This document shows positions 48,758 through 55,951 of a stretch of 64,000 nt of DNA, in pieces. The position numbers and the translations under genes are program-made. The notes under the pieces were generated by a model. That model was not told the DNA's origin and made no database searches. It saw only the letters and a program-made list of their open reading frames with translations. Source of the DNA: an uncultured Pedobacter sp. (GTDB taxonomy: Bacteria; Bacteroidota; Bacteroidia; Sphingobacteriales; Sphingobacteriaceae). The DNA is taken from positions 186,001 to 250,000 of the forward strand of contig NZ_CAMLIG010000003.1 in the NCBI RefSeq assembly GCF_946480185.1, written 5' to 3'. How positions within the stretch are numbered: position 1 is the stretch's first letter; each line of letters opens with the position of its first letter.

Positions 48758-50254
48758 TTATTTGCTTTTAAACATTAATACTGTTTTGTGATAAGGTTGT
48801 GAATCGTTTATTAACTTTACATAAAGCCAGTTAAACTTGCGATAAATACCAAGTTTCATAATGAAGAAACCGATAAGAAAAACCACTCCGAATACGATTT
48901 GTGTAAACGTTAAAGGTAAAGGCACATCCGCCATTGGCATGGTTGACATTAAAATGGTTACGCCATTATAAATTAAAGCATAAAGCCCAATCCCCATTAT
49001 AAATAGCACCGGTGGGATATATGCCTTTTGCCACAAAGTGAGGTTATTTTGCTTAACAATGTTATAAGTAATTTGCCCTACTGTTATCGCTACAATTAGC
49101 GTTAAAAAAATACCGCTGTTAAGCTCGGTTCCTTTGCCAGTTAGTGTGGCAAAAAGCCATGCGCCAATTAATCCAAAGAAAAGTACAACCACTGCCTGTA
49201 AAGGTTTAATGACTATTTTCTCTGGTATTTCAGGTTTTGATTGTTTAACCGTTTCACCCGAAGAAAGGAACAAATATGCTTTGTAAAAACCGTGTAGAAT
49301 AAGATGTACTACTGCTGCGTTAAAAAAACCCAAACCGCATTGCATAATCATAAAACCCATTTGGGCGATGGTAGAACATCCTAGTTTTTGTTTTACGTTT
49401 ACCTGTATCAGTTTACTAAACTGAGCAATAATTGCTGTAATTCCGCCAATGAACAAGAGAATAACAAAAGTATTTGATGCGAAAATGAGTGGGGCAAAAA
49501 GCGCTAGTAAAATACCCGAGCCATTTACAAAACCCGCATGCATGAGTGCAGATGCTGGCGTTGGTGCGGTCATCGCAGAAAGCAACCACCTGTGAAAAGG
49601 ATAAATAGCCGATTGTATAATTGCCGCAACAATAATAAGTACAGCCGCTGCAAGCAATGTACTTTGTGTTAAATTTGGCAGATTCTGCAAAATTCCATCT
49701 AGTGTGTAGGAATGGGTTTGCGTAGCTAACAGCAACACTCCCGCACTTAAAAAGAGCGTTCCTAACAGAAAGTATTTTTGAGCAAATTTCCTGGCTTCCT
49801 GTGCTTCGCCCCATTGAGCATTTACACCAATTAAACTTGCCATAAAAACCCCCATTGCAAACCATGATATTAATAATACAGCAATGTGGTTACCGGCCAA
49901 AAACAGCATTACCGAGAAAGTAAAACCAAGACTTAAACCCACAAATTTCTTTTGGTATTTAAAGCCCGCCAAATAATACACGCTATAAGTACTTAAAATA
50001 GCGCTGAAAAACGTAACGGTTGTCCAGATTAATAGCGTAAAGCCATTAATACGAATGATGTTTTCCCAATTCCAAACTCGTTGAGCCCCGAAATTGAATG
50101 CTAGAGAAATAGCGTTTATAAAAAAGAGTAACCATAAAAAAATGTTTACAGCAATGCCAAAGTTAGCATCGGGGCTCTTCCCTCCCACAGCGGGGATTCC
50201 GTTTACGGGATTGGGAGAGGCAAAATTTGAATTGGTATTAATTTTCATCTTCAT
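48758..50254 (-). CDS. dabB: DabB, membrane subunit of the DAB inorganic-carbon system
   Basis: 498 residues with about 13 membrane helices, related to the proton-translocating NuoL/MrpA subunits (LLSAMTAPTPASALMHAGFVN is the conserved helix motif; Lys and His in TM7-8 lie nearby). It pairs with DabA to couple ion flow to CO2 hydration. It is the first gene of the operon, with its promoter region in 50255-50342. The N-terminal 40 residues are polar and probably cytoplasmic. It is not part of a complex I operon, because no other nuo gene is in the window. Confidence 0.93.
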   Translation of the reverse strand: MKMKINTNSNFASPNPVNGIPAVGGKSPDANFGIAVNIFLWLLFFINAISLAFNFGAQRVWNWENIIRINGFTLLIWTTVTFFSAILSTYSVYYLAGFKYQKKFVGLSLGFTFSVMLFLAGNHIAVLLISWFAMGVFMASLIGVNAQWGEAQEARKFAQKYFLLGTLFLSAGVLLLATQTHSYTLDGILQNLPNLTQSTLLAAAVLIIVAAIIQSAIYPFHRWLLSAMTAPTPASALMHAGFVNGSGILLALFAPLIFASNTFVILLFIGGITAIIAQFSKLIQVNVKQKLGCSTIAQMGFMIMQCGLGFFNAAVVHLILHGFYKAYLFLSSGETVKQSKPEIPEKIVIKPLQAVVVLFFGLIGAWLFATLTGKGTELNSGIFLTLIVAITVGQITYNIVKQNNLTLWQKAYIPPVLFIMGIGLYALIYNGVTILMSTMPMADVPLPLTFTQIVFGVVFLIGFFIMKLGIYRKFNWLYVKLINDSQPYHKTVLMFKSK

Positions 50255-50297
50255 ATTGTTGGAATTATTAACTCCACAAATCTGAAAAAACTAATAC

Positions 50298-50345
50298 ATA
50301 AATTTTTATTTATGTTTGTTATACAAAGTATAAACTATTTTAATG
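50298..50345 (+). promoter_or_regulatory. copy 2 of LysR promoter/operator element upstream of dabB
   Basis: Nearly identical to 45350-45397, same length, with TATGTTTG on the plus strand and a perfect TTATACAAAGTATAA palindrome. It ends in ATG at 50343, which begins a 35-codon plus-strand frame, and it is 44 bases from the dabB start on the minus strand. It may act divergently, driving dabBA under LysR control. Confidence 0.65.
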
Positions 50346-50450
50346 ATAAACAATGCTATCATATTAAATTTTGCTGTAAAAAACGCAGCACTCCCGGGCA
50401 CTTTATTTTTGGCAATGTATTATCCTTTAAATGATGAAACCGATTTATAA
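50343..50450 (+). CDS. possible 35-residue ORF downstream of copy 2 element
   Basis: ATG at 50343 sits exactly where the LysR start sits in the other copy of the element. The frame (MINNAIILNF..., with ALPGTLFLAMYYP) ends at TAA 50450 and looks like coding sequence. It may be a small membrane peptide, a leader or a remnant of a longer gene; no family was recognised. It is too short to trust without homology. Confidence 0.25.
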   Translation: MINNAIILNFAVKNAALPGTLFLAMYYPLNDETDL

Positions 50451-50494
50451 AAAAGAGCTTATTATTATCGCTTTCTACATTTCTCTATTTATTT

Positions 50495-51379
50495 TTGAAT
50501 GTGATAAACAAATCGCCTAAAAAAATCTCGACGGGCTGGATTAACGGATTTATTGGTGTATTAATATTTAGCGGGTCTTTGCCCGCTACACGCTTGGCAG
50601 TAATAAGTTTTAATCCTTTTTTTGTAACCATAGCCAGAGCATCAATTGCTGGATTATTAGCCCTTTCTGTATTGCTCATTTGCAAAGAGAAACGACCTCA
50701 GAAAAAAGAATTCTACCCTTTAATTATTACGGCACTAGGTGTAGTAATTGGCTTTCCACTTTTTAGTGCAATAGCATTACAGTATATTTCTTCTGCCAAT
50801 TCCTTAGTATTTATTGGCGTATTACCTTTGCTAACGGCTATTTTTGGCGTAATCCGTAATAATGAAAGACCACAGCAAATTTTTTGGTTATTTTCTGTGC
50901 TAGGTGCTTTTTTAGTTGCAGGTTTTGCCATATTTCAAGGACTCTCCACCTCTCCTATCGGGAATATTTTAATGCTGATTGCCGTATTATTATGTGCATT
51001 AGGTTATGCCGAGGGCGCAAAACTTTCAAAAAGCTTGGGCGGTTGGCAAGTAATATCTTGGGCTTTAGTTATTGCTTTACCGCTGATGTTGGTATTGCTT
51101 TTCTATTTTTTCCCGCACACATTTACCAGTGTAAATATAGAAGCTTGGGCAGGCCTCATTTATGTTTCGGTATTCAGTATGTTTATTGGCTTTATATTTT
51201 GGTACCGCGGATTGGCACAAGGCGGTATTACGGCTGTTAGCCAATTACAATTGTTGCAGCCGTTTTTTGGTTTGGCATTAGCATCAACATTACTTCACGA
51301 GAAAGTGAGTACTTTAATGGTGCTGGTTACCGTTGGTGTTATTTTATGCGTAATTGGTTCTAAAAAGTTTTCTAATTAA
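50495..51379 (+). CDS. EamA/DMT family transporter
   Basis: 294 residues with ten membrane helices in two EamA repeats (IGVLIFSGSLPATRLAVI near the start, and ISVFSMFIGFIFWYRGLAQG-like pattern in the second, which reads VSVFSMFIGFIFWYRG). Probable inner-membrane exporter of small metabolites; the substrate cannot be told. The start is TTG at 50495 (GTG at 50501 is also possible); no in-frame ATG precedes it after the TGA at 50435. It is on the opposite strand to dabB and downstream of the copy 2 element, so it may belong to the same regulon. Confidence 0.88.
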   Translation: MNVINKSPKKISTGWINGFIGVLIFSGSLPATRLAVISFNPFFVTIARASIAGLLALSVLLICKEKRPQKKEFYPLIITALGVVIGFPLFSAIALQYISSANSLVFIGVLPLLTAIFGVIRNNERPQQIFWLFSVLGAFLVAGFAIFQGLSTSPIGNILMLIAVLLCALGYAEGAKLSKSLGGWQVISWALVIALPLMLVLLFYFFPHTFTSVNIEAWAGLIYVSVFSMFIGFIFWYRGLAQGGITAVSQLQLLQPFFGLALASTLLHEKVSTLMVLVTVGVILCVIGSKKFSN

Positions 51380-51592
51380 ACTCATTAATTTAAATATTTC
51401 TTCTCTGGATTTATTAAATGGTATTTGGGCGTTCGGGCGGGCTTTACGTTGCAATCTTTTTATACGCCAACCGGCGATAAAAAGGATTTCCACTGCAATC
51501 CCTAACGCAAATAACTTTGAATCAAAAACCATGGGTTAACTAAAATTCCATTAACAATACGGCGCTATTTTATAAACCTCCAAAAACAAAAA

Positions 51593-51621
51593 AAGCAAAC
51601 CAGAACATCTTCGGTTTGCTT
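51593..51621 (-). terminator. terminator of the TPR membrane gene
   Basis: Perfect 9-bp stem AAGCAAACC / GGTTTGCTT with an 11-base loop. On the minus strand it is followed by a T-run (A-run at 51585-51594 on plus), so it serves the gene at 51643-52203; the other strand has TATCATATCTTTT after it, giving weak plus-strand use. Confidence 0.75.
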
Positions 51622-51642
51622 ATCATATCTTTTCAATTCTTG

Positions 51643-52203
51643 TTAAAATTGTCTGTAACTTCCTTTTCCGCCACGTACCTGTTGCGTTTTATCCAACATA
51701 GACATTTGCCCTTTCATCATTTTAATCTGCTCGGCCAATAACTTGTTTTTATCTGCTTTCTCTGCTTCCTTCAATAATCTTTGGGCTTCTCTTTTATTCC
51801 TTTTTCCCATCTCCACTCCTGCCAAACTTAAATTAGCTAAGGCAATATTATGATCCATGGTTAAGCCTAAAGCTAATGCCTTTTTAAAGTATTTTTCGGA
51901 CTTCATTGGAGATTTACGTGATTCTATTAATCCAATTAAAAGATTATAATAACCGTACTGACCTTTGTAAAGCTCTTTTTCGTAATTTTTAATGCTCAAC
52001 AAAGTACTTTCTGCCTTGTCCATATTTTCTTTACGTAAATACCACTGTGCCAATAGCATTCTTTCGTTAAAAATAAAGGTAACAAAAACCAATATTGCTA
52101 AAAAGATTAATAATATCCCCCATCCCCAAAAAGAGAAAACAATTAAGGTAATAGCGAAACCCAAAAGTAAACCTGCAATAATAATTCTTATAAAATTTGG
52201 CAT
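51643..52203 (-). CDS. membrane-anchored TPR-like protein
   Basis: 186 residues. Two membrane helices in the first 50 residues (IIAGLLLGFAITLIVFSFWG and GILLIFLAILVFVTFIF) are followed by a helical region with TPR character (LLAQWYLRKENMDKAESTLL, KYFKKALALGLTMDHNIALA, LLKEAEKADKNKLLAEQ). The C-terminus ends GGKGSYRQF, conserved in look-alikes. The inner-membrane helices anchor a cytoplasmic TPR domain. Function unknown. It is divergent from ung and convergent with the EamA transporter. Confidence 0.75.
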   Translation of the reverse strand: MPNFIRIIIAGLLLGFAITLIVFSFWGWGILLIFLAILVFVTFIFNERMLLAQWYLRKENMDKAESTLLSIKNYEKELYKGQYGYYNLLIGLIESRKSPMKSEKYFKKALALGLTMDHNIALANLSLAGVEMGKRNKREAQRLLKEAEKADKNKLLAEQIKMMKGQMSMLDKTQQVRGGKGSYRQF

Positions 52204-52280
52204 AGCTGCTTATTTATGTTTTATTTTAGTGGCTGCAAATATCTATTTATTTAGCCTTTAAATCAATAAAAACAGTAAAT

Positions 52281-52961
52281 ATGTCGGTTAAATTAGAATC
52301 CTCATGGTTAGCGGTATTAAAAAGTGAGTTTGAAAAAGATTATTTCGGCAAACTGAAAACTTTTTTAATTACTGAAAAAGCAAAAGGAGAATTGGTCTAT
52401 CCAAAAAACAGTGACATTTTTAACGCTTTTGAGCTAACACCGTTTGACCACGTAGAAGTGGTAATATTAGGTCAGGATCCCTATCACGGCGCAAATCAAG
52501 CACATGGACTTTCATTCTCTGTTCAAAAAGGAATTAAGCCTCCACCATCTTTGCAAAATATTTTTAAAGAATTACAAACAGATATTGAAGGTTTTGCGAT
52601 ACCAAAAAATGGGGATTTAACGCACTGGGCAAAACAGGGTGTATTACTTTTAAACGCAACATTAACCGTAAACGCTGGCAAACCTGGCTCGCACCAAAAA
52701 CAAGGCTGGGAGCTTTTTACTGATGAGGTAATTAAAACTATATCAGATTTAAAAGAAAATGTGGTGTTTATTTTATGGGGGAACTATGCCCAGCAGAAAG
52801 AAGGTTTAATCGATACCAGCAAGCACTTCATCATCAAATCGCCACATCCTTCACCTTTTTCTGCCCATAGTGGTTTCTTTGGCTCAAAACCTTTTAGCAA
52901 GGCAAATGAATACTTAAGCAAAAACGGCAAAAAACCAATCAACTGGAAATTAGCCGATTAG
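52281..52961 (+). CDS. ung: uracil-DNA glycosylase
   Basis: 226 residues, the usual length of family 1 UDGs. Motif A is GQDPYHGANQAHGLSFS with catalytic Asp66, and motif B HPSPFSAHSGFFG near residues 192-204. The enzyme removes uracil from DNA at the first step of base excision repair. It is a stand-alone gene, convergent with the arabinan operon end. A 14-bp palindrome, CTGTTTATAAACAG (52978-52991), lies in the 42-base gap and may terminate both genes. Confidence 0.97.
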   Translation: MSVKLESSWLAVLKSEFEKDYFGKLKTFLITEKAKGELVYPKNSDIFNAFELTPFDHVEVVILGQDPYHGANQAHGLSFSVQKGIKPPPSLQNIFKELQTDIEGFAIPKNGDLTHWAKQGVLLLNATLTVNAGKPGSHQKQGWELFTDEVIKTISDLKENVVFILWGNYAQQKEGLIDTSKHFIIKSPHPSPFSAHSGFFGSKPFSKANEYLSKNGKKPINWKLAD

Positions 52962-52977
52962 TTTTTTACCGTGAAAC

Positions 52978-52991
52978 CTGTTTATAAACAG
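52978..52991. terminator. palindrome between ung and GH97 genes
   Basis: CTGTTTATAAACAG is a perfect 14-bp palindrome lying in the gap between two convergent genes. It may form a CTGTT/AACAG hairpin with a TATA loop. No clear T-run follows on plus. Confidence 0.35.
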
Positions 52992-53003
52992 CTAATTGTT
53001 AGT

Positions 53004-54923
53004 TTATTGAGTAATTACAAAACCACCGTGAGGAGCTAAAATCACTTTGGTTGTTTTTGAAGGAACAATTGAACTTTTTGAAAAACCTAGTGCATCGGTT
53101 CCTTCCGTTATGATGGATGTAGTACCCGCATTCAAAAACGACAGGTCAATATTCAGTTCCTTTGAATTATTTTCGCCGTTTGCACCTGCGATGTACCATT
53201 TATTGCCAGATCTCCTCGCTATTATGCAGTATTTACCAGGATAGCCGTCAATAAAACGAATATCATCCCAATGTTTTGGCAAAGCTTTGCAGAAGCTTTG
53301 AACATAATCAGGTGCTTTTTTCATTCCAACTGGTGTTTCTGCAAGATGTTGAATTCCCGATTGAAACAATATAGATGTTGCCAATTCCAAAGCACTTGTT
53401 GTTCCTCTTTTTAATTTAGGTACTCCATTTAAAGCCATTGGCGTATAATCCATCGGGTCAAAAACGTTTCTTGTAAAAGGTATGGTTGCAATATGCGAAG
53501 CAGCTACATTTTCATTTGCTTGATCAAAAGTTCTGAACTCCATCCCTTTAATGGCTTCCATCGTCATTAAATTAGGATAAGTTCTTTGCAATCCGCGTGG
53601 TAAAGTGGAACCATGACAGTTTACGGTAATCCCATATTTAGCTGCCGTCTCTAAAATATCGGTATAATAAGCCATCACCGACTGACCATCGCCACCAAAA
53701 AAATCAACCTTTACACCTTTTACACCGATAGATTTCAGCCACGCAAATTCCTTTTCTCTTGATTCTTCTGTAACCATACAGTCTTTAGGCCCGTAAGGAA
53801 CGGTATTCCAATCACCAGCCGAGTTATACCACAAGATTAATCCAATATTTTTACTTTGCGCATAACGAGATAATTCCTCGATTTTCTCTCTTCCAATTTT
53901 TTTATGCCAGTCCGCATCTACCAAACAATAATCCCAATTCATATCCGCCGCATAATCAATAAATCGCTTTTGAACATCATAAACTGTTGAATCATCTTTT
54001 AACATCACCCAGCTCCAAGATGAAATACCAGGCTTAAACGTTGCCGTATTTTTAATTTTCGAAGCTTCGGCTAAATCTGTCCCTAAGGAAGATTCTACAA
54101 TGGTTTTTAGTTTCCCTACGGTAATAATTCGCCATGGGCTGTACCATGGCAATGTTGATTTTGGATTCACTGATTTATCAAAAATCACTTCTCTTTGATC
54201 TGGAAAAGTAACCGTGTATTCGCCATTGGGCGATGTGGTTGACAATCTGCTGCCGCAATAGGTTTTGCCCGGAAAAGACTCGGTGATTAAAACCCAAACG
54301 TCATTGGTTTTAAATAATGCCGGATAAACCCAACCCGCGTTTAAAGGAGCTGGGGTTCCAACGGCTATTTCTTTTTCGTAAAACTCCTCGTAAGATGGAT
54401 TGGTTTGGCTCCATCCACTCTTTGCTACCGACATAGGTTGTAACCAAGCTTTTGCCGATGTAGCAAAGTTGTAAGAAGTAATTTCTTTAGCAATCGTTTT
54501 TGCTTCTGCGGATTTCTCTGGAAAGTAATAACGGAAAGCAACACCATCATCGGAAACCTGAAAAATCACATCTAATAGTGCTTTGTTTTTGTTAGATAGG
54601 TGCAGCGTAATTTTATTTGCCTCATATTTATTATCAAATCTTTTGGCGGTAGCAAGCTGATATTCATCCGTAACTTTCTGGATTTTTGAAGCAGAAACCA
54701 GCATTAGGTTATTTACGAAAGACTGGTCTTCCCTCACTAATCCTAGTTTAGACGGTTCTAAAACCTGTTTATTTTGTTTAAAAATTTGGTAAGAGAGTTC
54801 TCCTCCCGGATTTAAGTTTACCCGAACTGAAAGCGTTTTATCCGGACTAGTAATTTCGATGTCCTTTGCGCAAATGGGCAAAACATACATTAACAATAAA
54901 AATATTAAGCTTAGGTTTTTCAT
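53004..54923 (-). CDS. GH97 glycoside hydrolase, retaining type
   Basis: 639 residues, signal peptide ending near ICAK (residue 20). The GH97 N-terminal beta-sandwich includes SPDKTLSVRVNLNPGGELSY. The barrel includes ISSWSWVMLKDD and GVKVDFFGGDGQ, where Asp407 matches the nucleophile of retaining GH97 enzymes; inverting SusB-type members have Gly there. Glu456 (in TMEAIKG) or Glu462 is the likely acid/base. Retaining members act on alpha-galactosides or beta-L-arabinopyranosides; the arabinan operon context favours the second. It is the last gene of the operon and overlaps GH43 by 4 bases. Confidence 0.9.
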   Translation of the reverse strand: MKNLSLIFLLLMYVLPICAKDIEITSPDKTLSVRVNLNPGGELSYQIFKQNKQVLEPSKLGLVREDQSFVNNLMLVSASKIQKVTDEYQLATAKRFDNKYEANKITLHLSNKNKALLDVIFQVSDDGVAFRYYFPEKSAEAKTIAKEITSYNFATSAKAWLQPMSVAKSGWSQTNPSYEEFYEKEIAVGTPAPLNAGWVYPALFKTNDVWVLITESFPGKTYCGSRLSTTSPNGEYTVTFPDQREVIFDKSVNPKSTLPWYSPWRIITVGKLKTIVESSLGTDLAEASKIKNTATFKPGISSWSWVMLKDDSTVYDVQKRFIDYAADMNWDYCLVDADWHKKIGREKIEELSRYAQSKNIGLILWYNSAGDWNTVPYGPKDCMVTEESREKEFAWLKSIGVKGVKVDFFGGDGQSVMAYYTDILETAAKYGITVNCHGSTLPRGLQRTYPNLMTMEAIKGMEFRTFDQANENVAASHIATIPFTRNVFDPMDYTPMALNGVPKLKRGTTSALELATSILFQSGIQHLAETPVGMKKAPDYVQSFCKALPKHWDDIRFIDGYPGKYCIIARRSGNKWYIAGANGENNSKELNIDLSFLNAGTTSIITEGTDALGFSKSSIVPSKTTKVILAPHGGFVITQ

Positions 54924-55951
54924 TTTAGTTCATCTTTATTAATAGTTGGCCAATTATTTTTATCCCAAATAATCTTCTTGATCTGAAGTTTTGAAATTCC
55001 TCTGTCTTCGGCATCATAGGCATGAAAAATCAAATAATCTACGCCATCAATGTTTATTACTGCATTATGCCCTACTCCATGCCATTTATCATCACCTTTT
55101 AAGAGCAATTTCCCTCCTGCTTTCGCCATGTCTAAATTTTTATCATCTGTAAAAGGACCTGTAATATTTTTGGACCGACCGACAATCATTTTATAAGTGC
55201 TGTTAGCGCCTTTGCAACAATAATCTATAGAAGCAAAAAGATAATAATAGTCGCCCTTTTTATACATGAACGGTGCTTCTATTGCGTTTCCTCCGGCATC
55301 TTTTGGGTTATTATCAACAGCAGGCGGGTTTTCACTTGATGGACGCTGCTTTCTGCTGGCTATAGTTTTAAATGGCTGTCCATCATCTACAATAGAAAAT
55401 CGGTCTTTAGAGAGTTTAGCAATTTTTAAACCGTCCCAAAAAGAGCCCCAAGTTAAGTATGCATTTCCTTCTTCATCTGCGATGAGATTTGGGTCAATTG
55501 CGTTCCAGTTGGTTTTATTTGGATAGGATTGGATCACCCTTCCATGATCTTCCCACTTATAATTTACATCGTCCTGGTTAAGCGTAGCGTTTGTTGCTAC
55601 GCCAATGGCAGAAGTATTTTTCCCAAAGGCAGATACCGAATAATAAAGATAATACTTGCCCTTATAAAAACTGATATCTGGCGCCCAGATGTGCCCTTTG
55701 AAATTAGGAATGGTGTCTACAGCCCATTGTGGAGGCGAGGAAAATACCGGTTTATCTCTCTTCCAATTTTTTAAGTCTTTAGAAGACCATTTTGAAATAC
55801 CAAATCCGGTACAAAAAACGTAAAAAGTATCTCCTTGCTTAATCAATACCGGATCATGTACCGAGATATCTTGATGGTAAACATCCTGTGCAAATAATGA
55901 TTTGCCTGCAATGAGCAGGCAAATCAAAAATATAGTTTTAACAAGCTTCAT
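54920..55951 (-). CDS. GH43 arabinan endo-1,5-alpha-L-arabinosidase-type enzyme
   Basis: 343 residues, signal peptide ending near LFAQ (residue 22). Five-bladed propeller with Asp33 in SVHDPVLIK, Asp in NAIDPNLIA and Glu in GNAIEAPFMY, the three catalytic residues of the family. WAPDISFYKGKYYLYYSVSAFG is typical of arabinanases. It would cut linear arabinan backbone. Its stop overlaps the GH97 start by 4 bases and its own start directly abuts the GH51 stop at 55952, so translation is coupled. Confidence 0.9.
   Translation of the reverse strand: MKLVKTIFLICLLIAGKSLFAQDVYHQDISVHDPVLIKQGDTFYVFCTGFGISKWSSKDLKNWKRDKPVFSSPPQWAVDTIPNFKGHIWAPDISFYKGKYYLYYSVSAFGKNTSAIGVATNATLNQDDVNYKWEDHGRVIQSYPNKTNWNAIDPNLIADEEGNAYLTWGSFWDGLKIAKLSKDRFSIVDDGQPFKTIASRKQRPSSENPPAVDNNPKDAGGNAIEAPFMYKKGDYYYLFASIDYCCKGANSTYKMIVGRSKNITGPFTDDKNLDMAKAGGKLLLKGDDKWHGVGHNAVINIDGVDYLIFHAYDAEDRGISKLQIKKIIWDKNNWPTINKDELK

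Noticed and set aside
49416..49865. 149-residue frame inside dabB on the same strand
   Set aside because: It is in another frame of the NuoL-like membrane protein, is rich in Cys and Ser, and has no domain. It is a shadow.
48758..50254. dabB as a respiratory complex I or Mrp antiporter subunit
   Set aside because: No other nuo or mrp gene adjoins it, and dabA follows after two bases.
51344..51532. 62-residue minus-strand frame between the EamA gene and the TPR gene
   Set aside because: It overlaps the EamA 3' end by 36 bases, has a plus-strand frame of similar size opposite, and shows no recognised motif. It is possibly a repeat remnant but not supportable as a gene.
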